Positions 30,301-40,308 are shown, numbered from the stretch's first letter. The stretch: 64,000 nucleotides of DNA from Mesocentrotus franciscanus (GCA_037976565.1 CP137679.1:10213973-10277972), one strand, 5' to 3'. Program-made: numbers and translations. Notes: a model not told the origin generated them from the sequence alone.

Positions 30301-33300
30301 TTCTCGAAACCATCATAAGTCTACCTTCTTGTCATCCCATTAAAACGTGTGTTATAGAATTAACATGCGTATCTATGGGATGTCCACGAACGTAGACTTA
30401 TGAGCATTTCAAGAAACTGGCCCCTGCAAACAAATACTGTAAATATAAGGTACTTCATTATCATTATTATTATTATTATCATTATTGTTAATACAGTCAA
30501 ACTTGCTTTAGTGACCACCTGTCTACAAAGACCACGTTTTTTGTTTCCCTTGAAAATGGTTTCTCATTGAAAAATGTACTAAAGGAACCTGTCTACAAAG
30601 ACCACTTTTTGTGTTTCCCTTGGGCGGTCACTATAGACAGGTTTGACTGTATATATATATTACCTTCTTACTTAGGTCTCTTGCCACATGTTACTGAATG
30701 CGTCAACTCCACTGGAAGGACTAGCTCAGGCTTCAGGTAAAGGAAACTCTTGGTATTTGGTCACACCTTTATATGTTTGTCTTAATTTAGAAAATTAAAA
30801 TTAAATAATGGTAGAAGTAGTATTCAGTTAAAGGTATAGACCAGTTCTGGTCGTGTGATTGCATTGTGAAAGAAACGTGGAATCGATCAGAAAAGGTTGA
30901 TCATCTAGCATATAAGTATTGGTGTGTACTGCAAGGTTCTGGAATCATCAAAATGATAAGAAATTTGGCCCAGTCTTGGTAAAGTTACAGGCACTGTACA
31001 CAGAAAGATGTATATGGGACTATATACACGATCAGGAATTCAGGATATCTATCCAGTCCGAATCGATATGATAATTTACCAAATATATCAATTAGTAGGC
31101 GGTTTCCCGTCAAAATTTGTATCGTCATGTATTAGTCAAAACATAATTGGTAATAAGAGCTTCCATTTTATTTTTTGAGAGGGGTGCGTTTCCAAAACTG
31201 GTCTATACCTTTAACTTCGGTAAACATTGTAGAGTATATTTATGCATTTGTTTTCATCGGGATGGTGTGTTGGCAAAAGTAAATTTGATAATTTAAAGAA
31301 AAATAAAGATACTGGTTATTCAGAAAAAGATCAAACGAAAGACCTCTGAGAAAGAGAAAACATATATTAATAGCCTTTAAAGAAATGCTGATTTTGTTGG
31401 TCCTGTAATCAGGATTGGAGGATTGGGTGGGGGAAGGAGTTCATGACAGTGCAAGCTCTCTGATTTATAAGTCATTTTCAATTCTTTTTCTCCTTAAAGG
31501 CATCGTTTAACAATGTTAAATCTGAGATGCACGGCTGTACGTGTTATCAGTGTCTGTGATATGGTGTAATATTGAAGCCCTAAAAAAATTGCGCTTCGAA
31601 ATGATCAAGAAGTGCCTCATAAAAGTAGAAATCTTTGAGTGACCGGTTTTACCATACTCATTTTCCCCAATAGACTGTAGTGTTATGAAAACCGTTAGGA
31701 AAACGAAAAATGAAATTTCGATTTCCAATCATAAATATCTTGATAATCAGACAGGCGATCGGCTTGTAAAATTCATGGGATTCCTGACTGACTTAAAGGT
31801 TTATAATTATGATTGCAGCATGAGCTAAATCCAGGATTTTGTTTCAGAATCTGAGACAATGTCACCGAGTCACCTTAAAGGGATCGTTTAACAGTGTTAA
31901 ATCTGAGATACACGGCCCTACATGTTATTAGTGTCTGTGATATGGTGTAATAATGAAGCCCTAAAAAAATTGCGCTTCAAAATGATCAAGAAGTGCCTCA
32001 AAAAGTAAAAATCTTTGATTGACCGGTTTTACCATACTCGCTTTCCCTAATAGACTATAGTGTTATGAAAACCATCAGGCGAACGGTTTTCAAAATTTGT
32101 AATTCCAATCATAAATATCTTGATAATCAGACAGGCGATCAGCTTGTAAAAGTCATGGGGTTCCTGACTGACCTAAAGGTTTATGATTATCATTGCATCA
32201 TGAGCTAAATCCAGAATTTTGTTTCAGAATCTGAGACAAAGTTACCGGATCCCTTTAAGGAGAAGAGAGAGGGGAAACTACCTCCAAATCTGTTTGCTGT
32301 TACTCTTGTATAAGACATTGAATCACTTTCAGCTTGTCTTTTGAATTGGATTTTACAAATACGTGTACTGAGATTTTAGTGATTCAAATATTGTAAATCA
32401 TCAATTGAACCTTCACTGTTGATTTTGGTGGATTCAGTTAGACAACTTTGCTTCATATCACATAATTTCTACATTAAAAAAAAAATGTTTTATTTTTTTA
32501 TTTTTAATTCAGCCTTGTTTTACAACACCAGCAGCACACCTTTGAAATGTTTTGACATCTTTGCCGAGTTCATTCAGTGCGCAGACCCAACAGGATGTGG
32601 AGTTGGTCCCACTAGTACAGCTTGGGATTATCAGGTGCGTTTGTATGATCGGTGATGACTATCCATGCTTTATTTGTTCAAAGATATGGCAGTTTTATGT
32701 ACATTTTTTTAAAGAGAAAGGGGGATGTGATTGCAGCCATTGCAGCCCCCTCTGATGGGCCTTCATCTCGTTGGAAAGAGAAAGAAAGAATAACTAAAAA
32801 GAAGAAAAGAAGAGAAAAGTTTAATAGAGAAATACGAATTTATTAGATCAATAAATAAGACTTAAAACACCGAAATCAATAAGCCATACTTTATGTATTG
32901 TATGTATTGATATGTAGCATATCATATTTATGTAATAAGTAAGACCTAAAAAAAAAACCTGACTTATGATATTTGTTCTGTTTTTGTTTTTCTTAAATTA
33001 TTTAATCCACATTAGTCTATGTACCCTGGGTATCATCTGGCTTTATATATTTTTACAGTTTTTAGTATTGTATTTTATGTATTTTTAAAACTTGCTTGTA
33101 AATTGTAAACAATTCAGCCATTGGCTGCTTATCATATTTTGTTTTATACCATGAATAAATGGATAAATAAGTAAATCAATAAAACATGGAAATCAATAAG
33201 CCATACTGTTTATATACTAATATGTAGCATATGTAGGTGGCTAACATATTTATATTCAAGTGATCGACTTATATTCCGAATCGGGTCAATTATCTAATAC

Positions 33301-34791
33301 TATTCTTCATTTTCTCCTGTATATGGTAGGCATGTACTGAGATCACCTTGCCAGCCGGAAGCAACGGCAAGACGGACATGTTTCCTGACATGCCCTTCAC
33401 TCCCGACATGAGGACGTTGTACTGCCAGACCGTATACAACGTGACCCCGCGATCTGATTGGCTGAAAATACAAGGATTTGGCAAAGGTGAGTTTACACAT
33501 TAGTATTTTGAAGAAGAATGTCTGTTAGTGATAGGAGTGAACTTTTTCTCTGTTTTTATAATCTCCAACATACATGTAGTTATTGAGACCATAATATTAG
33601 TGTTATACAGTTATTATAGAATAAGTAATACAATAAAGATAGAAGAAACATCCATTCAAATTGAATACATCAATTAAAATGTATGTCACCCTGTTTTAGG
33701 TGATACATGTACAGACCAAATTTTCTTACATTTTCTTTTTACTCTATGTTTGCTGGGGACTAAATCCCTGGCCTGCCAAAATGTTCGGTGTCTAATGTGC
33801 CATAGGTGCTTTAGATATTTCATGGTAAAAAATAAAGAAAAGCCAAAGACATACTTTTGGCTAGATTGTGGCCAGTATAATAAGTTAACCTCCCCCGCCC
33901 CCCCCCACCCCTTCGATCTGGTGACATGTAGTACTGTCTGTGCATGGGGAAGATTGACAAATGCCAGTGTTATTTGTAAAGAATGCCCCATACCAGATGG
34001 TTATTTCTATTTTTTGCCAACCTGTTTTCTGTATATCCAGGTCTAGCAAGTTCCTCCAACATCATCTTCTCAAATGGTTTACTGGATCCATGGAGACTAG
34101 GAGGGATAACAGAGGACCTCTCGGAGAGCATCATTGCGATACCGGTCCCTGGTGGAGCGCATCATCTAGATCTCAGGTACCGGTATTATCCTCTTTTTAT
34201 ACTATGTTTTTGAAAGCATCATTGCTTTCTGGTGGAGTGGATCATCCAGATATAAAGTACCTTGTATTGTAGTAAGTTTCTAAAAGCTATCCCTAGAAGA
34301 GCACATGATAGAGATTTGATGATGATTATTGTTTATGTTTGAATGATTATTAGACCATATGATCGATATTAGACAAAGTGGCCATTAGACAAACTGGGAA
34401 TCAGACCGACTGGAAATTAGACTAAATGAGCAATAGACCAAATGGGTAGGAGACATATTGGAGATTAGACCAAATGACTATAAGTATAAATGGTCATTAG
34501 ACCTAACAATATGTAGACAAAATGGTTATTAGACCATGTGGATAGTCGACGAACTTGGTGTAGACCAAACGGCAATTAACCGTTTCTGAGAGTCAGTTAT
34601 AAAGAACTTTGCGGTCCGCAGTTAATCATAAGTTTGTAACTGCAACATCCCAAATATGATCAATTCTTATTGAACTTTTTCAGAGGGTCTAACCCCAAGG
34701 ATCCGGAGTCTGTGATCGAGGCCAGGAGCCAAGAAAACTCATCATCAAGGTATGGGTCGATGCCTGGAACCAGAAACACAAGACAGCATAA
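24133..34791 (+). CDS. DPP7: Dipeptidyl peptidase 2 (S28 serine peptidase), 11 exons, two frameshifts
   Basis: S28 peptidases of this type remove N-terminal dipeptides ending in Pro or Ala in lysosomes or secretory vesicles. Exons are 24133-24316, 25092-25231, 26412-26575, 27712-27847, 28378-28463, 29562-29728, 30676-30736, 32513-32634, 33330-33486, 34041-34176 and 34684-34791. The start [13 protein letters not shown] opens a hydrophobic signal peptide ending near WVCSA. Family motifs follow: [57 protein letters not shown] and GGAHHLDL. The Ser codon is split across 26575/27712, Asp is at 34085 and His at 34160-34165. Coding length is about 486 residues, close to human DPP7. Frame breaks occur at the G run 28418-28422 and near 34734. 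All other phases are consistent. Confidence 0.93.
24905..25055 (+). repeat. SINE-like tail in DPP7 intron 1
   Basis: TAAAGCCCTTAGAGATGGTA and CGCTATATAGAATC followed by an ATT run resemble the 3' half of the GCGCTATATAA SINE class. No clear tRNA head is seen. Confidence 0.5.
25092..25231 (+). CDS. DPP7: DPP7 exon 2: [11 protein letters not shown] core
   Basis: The acceptor cttatttcag precedes 25092 and the donor cat|gtaagt follows 25231. It encodes [20 protein letters not shown] and ends [11 protein letters not shown], the beta-sheet core of the alpha/beta hydrolase fold. Too short to stand out as an open frame. Confidence 0.94.
26412..26575 (+). CDS. DPP7: DPP7 exon 3: RYYGKSLP to GGS
   Basis: The acceptor cttgtcacag precedes 26412 and the donor ag|gtaaaa follows 26575, phase 2. 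It encodes [14 protein letters not shown] and [15 protein letters not shown] and ends VVVFGG plus two bases of the nucleophile Ser codon. Confidence 0.95.
26886..27180. repeat. TAGACCAAAT repeat element, copy 1
   Basis: The left end TGTTTGGTCTGCTAC and the right end GTAGTAGACCAAACA are inverted. The interior is a series of diverged blocks of about 18-20 bp such as ATTAGACCAAATGG and TAGACAAACTGGG. A second copy lies at 34338-34580. Confidence 0.85.
27712..27847 (+). CDS. DPP7: DPP7 exon 4: nucleophile elbow
   Basis: The acceptor ccttttccttag precedes 27712 and the donor aag|gtagat follows 27847. With the previous exon it gives [19 protein letters not shown], then [13 protein letters not shown]. 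GxSxG is the catalytic serine motif. Confidence 0.95.
28378..28463 (+). CDS. DPP7: DPP7 exon 5 with a 1-bp frameshift
   Basis: The acceptor cctatgaacag precedes 28378 and the donor g|gtattg follows 28463. The exon begins [14 protein letters not shown] in frame. After the G run at 28418-28422 the family-like sequence [14 protein letters not shown] continues only in another frame. The 86-nt length is one base more than phases 0 to 1 require, so a single extra G explains it. Confidence 0.85.
28481..29013. repeat. MITE family B (AAAGGGAAAGTCCACC ends), full copy
   Basis: The left end AAAGGGAAAGTCCACCCTGA and the right end CAGGGTGGACTTTCCCTTTA are perfect inverted termini about 530 bp apart. Subterminal regions also pair (AAAAATGAGAGAAA with TTTTTTCTCTCATTTTT). 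It lies 17 bp past the exon 5 donor. A half copy is at 41108-41450. Confidence 0.9.
29562..29728 (+). CDS. DPP7: DPP7 exon 6
   Basis: The acceptor tatacatttag precedes 29562 and the donor aat|gtaagt follows 29728. It encodes [15 protein letters not shown] and ends [10 protein letters not shown] followed by [10 protein letters not shown], matching the human segment [20 protein letters not shown]. The 3' half is repeated in decayed form downstream. Confidence 0.93.
29740..30260 (+). repeat. Decayed tandem copies of DPP7 exon 6 3' half
   Basis: At least three units carry CATGGGAAGC followed by TTACCAGCTAATC or a variant and a donor-like end, at about 29821-29896, 29998-30070 and 30150-30232. 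Partial units begin TAGACCAGGAACTCATTTCC at 29751 and 29913. The first two translate as [20 protein letters not shown] and [20 protein letters not shown], clear relatives of exon 6; the third has stop codons. Confidence 0.85.
30492..30652. repeat. MITE family A copy 2
   Basis: It starts ACAGTCAAACTTGC and ends CAGGTTTGACTGTA. The interior carries two ACCTGTCTACAAAGACCAC blocks. It precedes the exon 7 acceptor by about 25 bp. Confidence 0.9.
30676..30736 (+). CDS. DPP7: DPP7 exon 7 (61 nt)
   Basis: The acceptor tcttacttag precedes 30676 and the donor g|gtaaag follows 30736. It encodes [20 protein letters not shown]. Both phases fit the neighbours (0 in, 1 out). Confidence 0.9.
30828..31214. 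repeat. MITE family C copy 1 (TTAAAGGTATAGACCAGT ends)
   Basis: The left end TTAAAGGTATAGACCAGTTC and the right end ACTGGTCTATACCTTTAA are inverted, about 385 bp apart. An opposite-orientation copy is at 58846-59240 and a diverged copy at 37733-38121. Confidence 0.92.
31492..32258 (+). repeat. Two-copy direct repeat of about 380 bp
   Basis: The unit starts CCTTAAAGG.ATCGTTTAAC and includes GTGTCTGTGATATGGTGTAA and AAATTGCGCTTC. Copy 1 begins near 31492 and copy 2 near 31873. The right end GGATCCCTTTAAGG is inverted to the left end of copy 2, so each unit looks like a terminal-inverted-repeat element. Confidence 0.9.
32513..32634 (+). CDS. DPP7: DPP7 exon 8: CADPTGCG segment
   Basis: The acceptor tttttaattcag precedes 32513 and the donor cag|gtgcgt follows 32634. 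It encodes [19 protein letters not shown], then [19 protein letters not shown], a highly conserved S28 block with disulfide cysteines. Confidence 0.95.
33330..33486 (+). CDS. DPP7: DPP7 exon 9: TDMFPDMPF segment
   Basis: The acceptor gtatatggtag precedes 33330 and the donor g|gtgagt follows 33486. It encodes [20 protein letters not shown], then [20 protein letters not shown]. Confidence 0.94.
34041..34176 (+). CDS. DPP7: DPP7 exon 10: catalytic Asp and His
   Basis: The acceptor ctgtatatccag precedes 34041 and the donor ag|gtaccg follows 34176. It encodes [17 protein letters not shown] and [12 protein letters not shown]. The aspartate of LDPW and a histidine of GGAHH complete the catalytic triad in the family. 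Confidence 0.95.
34338..34580. repeat. TAGACCAAAT repeat element, copy 2
   Basis: Homologous to 26886-27180, with repeated blocks such as ATTAGACAAACTGGG and AGACCAAATGGGTAG. The right end has GTAGACCAAACGGCA. It occupies intron 10 of DPP7. Confidence 0.85.
34684..34791 (+). CDS. DPP7: DPP7 exon 11 with a 1-bp frameshift before the stop
   Basis: The acceptor actttttcag precedes 34684. The exon encodes [17 protein letters not shown] in frame. The family-like end [17 protein letters not shown] and taa at 34789-34791 lie in another frame, as if one A were missing from the A run near 34731-34734. Read literally, the frame continues with non-conserved residues to a tga near 34847. Confidence 0.8.
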
Positions 34792-34995
34792 CGGCATATG
34801 TGAACTTCACCTGCAGCCGGAAACCCTAGAGGGTTTAGGTCCAGCTTGATAGACCAGTTCACAAATGTACTGAAATATTCCTCATTTAAATTTACTAGAT
34901 GAAGCTACATAAAGCTTGCCAGAGGTTCATCTAACGTATCATTAACTCATGTATGCAACCTACATTCTAATTATTTACATACAATAACGGAGAAA

Positions 34996-35135
34996 AGGCC
35001 AAGTCTTTAATATAAAGAGTTGATAATCACAATTTATTTGCGATCGATATCAATTGCAACTATGTACATAAGAGATAGGAGATGCAAACTTGCGATTGAT
35101 CCAAATCAATCGCAACTCTTTATAAGACGGAGCCC
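34996..35135. repeat. MITE family D copy 1 (CGCAACTCTTTATAA ends)
   Basis: The left end TAATATAAAGAGTTG and the right end CAACTCTTTATAAGACGGAG are inverted; the interior has TAAGAGATAGGAGATGCAAA. Related copies lie at 36086 and 51454. Confidence 0.8.
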
Positions 35136-35432
35136 AGGTGCTTTTTATTAGTTCGTCAGTAGACTATTGGGTACAACCTTCCACAGATTTCAATACATTT
35201 GTGATAAATAGTCCACTTTTATCATCGGGATATACTGTGGCATTGATGGAGTGAACGGAATTTGAATTTATTTTCACTTTTCATTACAAATGTACTTATA
35301 TATAAAACATAGCACAAAGAACTTAATATACGCAGTTACATGTACATTACCAAAGGAAAATTTCATAAAATGTAGATCTGATGAGATCATAAAAGTTTGA
35401 TTATAATGTAGTTATGATCCCAATTTTATAAA

Positions 35433-35623
35433 TACAGTCAAACCTGACTTAGTGACCACCTGTCTACAAAGACCACCTGCCTACAAAGACCACATTTTTG
35501 TTTCTTGAAAATGCTTTCTCATTGAAACATGTACTAAAGGAACCTGTCTACAAAGACCACCTGTCTACAAAGACCACTTTTGTGTTTCCCTTGGGTGGTC
35601 GCTATAGACAGGTTTGACTGTAA
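35433..35623. repeat. MITE family A copy 3
   Basis: It starts TACAGTCAAACCTGACTTAG and ends GACAGGTTTGACTGTA. Repeated CTACAAAGACCACCTG blocks make it the longest of the four copies. Confidence 0.92.
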
Positions 35624-36085
35624 CAGCATATAGATCATCAATCATCAATCTAAAAGAAATCAAATATTAAACAGCACTGTTTTTATCTCGATTTTTCTAT
35701 TTTTCCAACAAATTGTAGTCTGTGATATTTATGTCCATGTATATGTTTCAGATTTATATCTTGCACATACATTTTGTATTTTATGAGATAAAGCTGGAAA
35801 AGTAGATATCTTATAGAATTTTTCTAATGAATATTTTTATAGAATAGTATTATAAGCTTAGCAGAAATTGTTATTTGATACTAGAGAGATAGAAATATAT
35901 CATATATGATCATGTACAATGTCTTGATTCTACCTCTCGGCGTAGTAGTGCAAGCTCTTTACTGAAATAGTGAAAATGCAATTTTATTTGTTTTATTTGA
36001 ATGTCTTAAAACCTCATATTCATCTTGTTTCATTTTTGTGTTATTTTTTGTCATCGACACAGTATTTACTTTACCACACTGTTCT

Positions 36086-36231
36086 GGGCCCCGTTTTATA
36101 AAAAGTTGTGATTAATCACAACTTATTTGAGATTAATATCAATCACAACTATGTACATAAGAGATAGGAGACTGCAAACTTGTGATTGATTTGGATCATT
36201 GAGAATCGCAACTCTTTATAAGACAGAGCCC
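36086..36231. repeat. MITE family D copy 2
   Basis: It starts GGGCCCCGTTTTATAAAAAG and ends CTTTATAAGACAGAGCCC, inverted termini around the shared interior TAAGAGATAGGAGACTGCAA. Confidence 0.85.
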
Positions 36232-36506
36232 TGTTGCACACATCCATACATCAGATTTTTATTTTCCATGTTAAAGAATTTTTTTTTTTTAAATCCCCTA
36301 CTGGCATGACGCAATTATACTTTGATTAACATATAAATATCATCATTGGCAAAACAATTTTAAATTGAATAAAAGCGATATGTTTAATGGTAATGAGAAG
36401 TCATTGAATGTACGTGAATTAGTAAATAGAAAGAATTTTTTATATTTTTAACTGTATAAAAGTTTACTTTTACCATCCCATTTGTAACTGATTCGAATTG
36501 CTTTAA

Positions 36507-37242
36507 CCCTAATAAGGCCGGGCTATTTGAGTTCTTAATACGGCCGGGGCCATTATGGCCCCCTAAGATCTCGGCCGTGAAACGGCCGATCGCCGCAAAA
36601 TTTGCATGCATGTCAAGTGAAGTGTATAGAATACTATAGCAATTTCAATTTTTGAAAAATTACTCATTTGCATATTTATGGTAAATTATGCAAATAAGGT
36701 AAAAAAATTCATATTTTTACCCATAAATCATATATTCTTCACATTTAAGCTTTCTTTTCCACGACATATATTTGTTAGACCATTTGGAATAATAATACGA
36801 AAAAAAAAATTTGGAAAGCTAGGTTATTCCTTATGTTATCTCTTGTTTTGATAATTTCTTATGTATTTCATTGTTTTTTTAACTTATGTATTTTATTGTT
36901 TTTGTTGTTTTATTTCATTTCTAACTATAATTTAACTATTTAGACCACCAAAACAAACACCTAAACTTTAAACAAGACCAAATAACCAATGTTTTATCTC
37001 TTTTAGGAAAAATGATATTTCCATATGTTTTGTACACAAATCACGAAAATGAGCGATTTTCGGGCCGACATGTAAAGACAAAAGGTCACGTGACTTTGTA
37101 ACGGTAGGTCCGATTTTCAAAAAATTGTTTTAAAAGATGCGCAAGACTCGAAAGAATAAAGTCATGAAGCGGTGGGCGCATCCGTATGCTCCCGAACAAT
37201 CAGAAAAATCAGGGGGCCATGATGGCCCCGGCCTTATTAGGG
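36507..37242. mobile_element. piggyBac-type MITE with TTAA target duplication
   Basis: TTAA at 36503-36506 and again at 37243-37246 flank a 736-bp element. Its termini CCCTAATAAGGCCGGG and CCCGGCCTTATTAGGG are perfect inverted repeats. A TTAA duplication with CCC-start termini is the signature of the piggyBac superfamily. Subterminal GGGGCCATTATGGCCCC also pairs with the other side. No transposase frame is present, so it is non-autonomous. Confidence 0.88.
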
Positions 37243-37732
37243 TTAATGGACATGCCTCGCATAAATTTTATACTAGAATTAATATGTGACAAAAAGAAAT
37301 GTATAATAAGGGGCATGTAATAGTTTTATAACTGTCTAATCATGCACTGTCTGTGTTTTATAACAAATGTAGGAATGGTTGTTTCTTGCCATACAGTCTC
37401 AGATAAGTATAAATGCCAGTTATCTTAAGAGATATTCCAGATATTTTTACTTTTGTACTGGTGGAAATTTTTTGAAATTTGAATAAACTTGTCCAAGACA
37501 AGGAGAATATTACTTTGTTTAATACGAGAGTGTGTGTGAATACAGTGAGGAGAGATGCTTTCTCAGTTGCAACCTGTATAGAAAGACCACCAAAGCATTG
37601 GCAGGTCGTCTTTACAAATGGTAACGATAAAGGTCAGTCCCCAGACGGAAATAGTCATGTCTAATTGATACACATCTGTACAAACCTAATAGGCCATGTT
37701 CATTAAGTCATCAAATTTAATGCATAAATCTG

Positions 37733-38121
37733 TTAAAGAGAAGGTTGAGTTCTGGGAAGAGGTGAAAATTATTTGTGAGCGTTATCATTGTTATTATGCA
37801 AGTGTGGAAGAACATCAGATAAAAATGTTCCCTGAAAAGCATGGCTCTTCAAATGCTTTAACATTCTAAATATGGCATGTAACAGCATAAAAATCGGGAC
37901 GGATTTCTATGCCACGTGTTTGTGTAGTCCCACATACATCTTTCTGTGTACAGTGCTTGTAACTTTACCAAGACTGGGCCAAATTTCTTATCATTTTGAT
38001 GATTCCAGAACCTTGCGGTACACACAAATACTTATATGCTAGATGATCAACCTCTCTGATCATTTCCACACCATTTCTTTCACAATTCAATCGCATGACC
38101 AGAACTCAACCTTCTCTTTAA
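37733..38121. repeat. MITE family C copy 2 (diverged left end)
   Basis: The right 220 bp match family C closely (TAACTTTACCAAGACTGGGC and TATGCTAGATGATCAACCTC). Ends TTAAAGAGAAGGTTGAGTTC and GAACTCAACCTTCTCTTTAA are inverted, so terminal sequence has changed in step on both sides. Confidence 0.85.
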
Positions 38122-38131
38122 GTGGCATGTT

Positions 38132-38319
38132 ACAAATTATTTCATTCGCCTGTTACGAATAGTTCTATTTCAATAGTCAGAATGCGAATTGCATACATTA
38201 ATTGTTGCTAGGTAGGACAAGCTATGATGTTTGTCTTACCTAACAACGTGTAATGTATGCAATTTGCATAATGACTATTGAAATAGAACTATTTGTAACA
38301 GGTGAATGAAATAATTTGT
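38132..38319. repeat. Foldback palindrome, arms of about 88 bp
   Basis: The left arm ACAAATTATTTCATTCGCCT pairs with the right arm AGGTGAATGAAATAATTTGT. Inward, TAGTTCTATTTCAATAGTCA pairs with TGACTATTGAAATAGAACTA, then GTAGGACAA with TTGTCTTAC around a loop of about 10 bp. Only scattered mismatches are seen. Confidence 0.93.
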
Positions 38320-38599
38320 TTCAAGACACTTCACAAAGACAAGTACATCAAATTTGGTTACATTACGATAATGACTTATTGCACAATGACAATTTATTTT
38401 AAGACATGTTTCAACGAGAAGCATTGTTTAAAGGGAAATAGTCTTTACAGACAGGTGTTCTTTCTATGCAGGTGATTGCTGAAGCAGATTTGGCTATTTA
38501 TTTAATTTAATTACATGGCTCTTTATAGGGATTAACTACCGGGTAAGTTTTAAAAAATTACTGTTCCCTCTTTTTGTAGGTCTTTTGCTGAACTTGAGC

Positions 38600-39083
38600 T
38601 TAAAGACCATATCCGAACTGAAAAATGAAATGGATAAATTATACATCAACGGAAAGCTTATAAGCCATAGATTACAATAATATCAATTATATGCAATTTT
38701 AGTGTCTGTCAGAGGAGTATCAGCTCTCTGAAAACTCAAAATCTAAAGCTTTGAAAATCGGGAGTTGTCGCCCAAAAACTAGCTATCAAATTGATGACAT
38801 CACCGTATGTGGAGTACTCATATTTACAATGACTTTGCATTAATTAAGCACGGTTCGTCGCCTCAGCTTAATAAGCGAGCACATATGATGTCGTCACTGT
38901 AACTGCAAATTTGACCCCTGTTGACCCGTAATTTGGAGGGGTGCGGAAAATGAGATTTTAATTTGCTTTTGTGCAATAATGAAGGGGGAAATACTTTTTT
39001 TATTCCTTTATATTTGTATTCTACATTCATTCAGTTTTCCATTTATATCAAGTTGTTTTTTTCATTTGGATAGGGTCTTTAAA
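38600..39083. repeat. Inverted-repeat element (TTAAAGACC ends)
   Basis: The left end TTAAAGACCATATCCGAAC and the right end GGATAGGGTCTTTAAA are imperfect inverted termini about 485 bp apart. Subterminal AAAAATGAAATGGATAAA is mirrored by TTTCATTTGGA. No coding potential. Confidence 0.65.
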
Positions 39084-39212
39084 TTTGTTATTTACTCTGA
39101 TCATTTCAAAATACAGGAAAGGAATAAAAGGAGAATCAACGATTAGATATAAATGTAGAAAGAAAAAATGAATGAGAGAAGGCAGAGAGAATAAAAATTG
39201 AGATTTCGAAAT

Positions 39213-39382
39213 ACAGTGGAAAATCGTTATAACGAGGTCATTGGGACCATGGAAATTAACTTGTTATATCAGGGTAAAAAACAAAACAAGAGAATATAAA
39301 GAGCTGGGACCAGCAAATTCACCTTGTTTATATAACAAATACTTGTTATATCAGAGCTCTTTATAATGATGTTTAACTGTAC
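39213..39382. repeat. Short inverted-repeat element (TACAGT ends)
   Basis: It starts ATACAGTGGAAAATCGTTAT and ends TGATGTTTAACTGTACAT, with internal CTTGTTATATCAG repeated twice. This type of TACAGT-bordered MITE is common in invertebrates. Confidence 0.6.
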
Positions 39383-40308
39383 ATATGATTCAGAGATATA
39401 GTGAAAGGTAGATAGAGAAAGAAAGTCAGTAAAGGGAGGGATAGAAAGTGAGAGAACATAATGACCGAATTGCCTCTTAAGGATATGGACTGGCCTATAT
39501 TTAAAGATATGCATGAGAAAAAGGTTAAATGAATATACGTTGGTAATACTTCCTTATTTGAATACCATAGAAAACATCTATTTCCAGCTTCCAATGCCTT
39601 TACTTTTACTTTCACAGTCAAATCTAGGCTTTCCCTTTAACGTTTTTAATTATAACCGTCTGCAAATCTCAGTGGTCTTACAGTTACGGTACTGTTGAGG
39701 TGCTTGAAATCTGAAATTGCGAAAGAGATTTCTCTGTTTTCAAGTGAAGTGGGTGGGATTTGTTTGTGCTGTAATTAGACCTTGCGATTGGTACATACTC
39801 AACTCGTTTCTACAATGATATACATTGTATATATACAAGTCCTTCATTAGGTGTGGCATACGTATGCATGCAAAGCCTTTGATTTCCAAAGAAAAAACGG
39901 CATTGATTATGAGCCATTCAAAAAAGACAAAAGGGTTCCAGGATACCCGCTTTCCGTTTCAAAAGTTCCGTTGAAAAGAACGTTTTTGCTTGAACGAACA
40001 GACTTTCGGTCATTGGCAATCTCTCTGTTAGCATACGATGAATATTCATGACTTCACAACTTTGGTGAAAGAAGATTGGTCATGACGTCACAGAGCGATA
40101 TTTGCATGCATAATTGAGTGTACATCTAGCAACACTACGGAGGACGCCATGTTCAAAATTGACAACAGGTGAAATGCCCGATCGTACGGAAATACGAGAT
40201 ATGTACGTGGACATGGGGGAATGTGACTCCGTGTAAACAGAGAGAAATGTAAATATTGGATGTCGAGCTGATTCTGTGTTTGGAAAGATGTCATTCTAGT
40301 AAGAAAAC

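Larger units (their letters stand above)
24317..34683 (+). other. DPP7 introns (contents)
   Basis: Intron 1 (24317-25091) ends in a SINE-like tail near 24905-25055. Intron 2 (25232-26411) looks like repeat-derived AT-rich DNA with no supportable gene. Intron 3 (26576-27711) holds a repeat with GGTCTA/TAGACC blocks. Intron 4 (27848-28377) shows nothing. Intron 5 (28464-29561) holds a 530-bp MITE. Intron 6 (29729-30675) holds decayed exon copies and a family A MITE. Intron 7 (30737-32512) holds a family C MITE and a two-copy repeat. Intron 8 (32635-33329) and intron 9 (33487-34040) show nothing definite. Intron 10 (34177-34683) holds a second TAGACC-type repeat. Confidence 0.75.
34792..40308 (+). 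other. Intergenic region rich in inverted-repeat elements
   Basis: No convincing coding sequence. It contains the DPP7 3' flank with AATAAA at 36368 and 37482, and at least nine mobile or inverted-repeat units listed separately. The last 170 bases before 40309 are the probable 5' UTR of the next gene. Confidence 0.7.

Noticed and set aside
36507..37242. Possible GC-rich regulatory island
   Set aside because: The GC-rich ends belong to the inverted termini of the piggyBac-type MITE and have no relation to a gene start.
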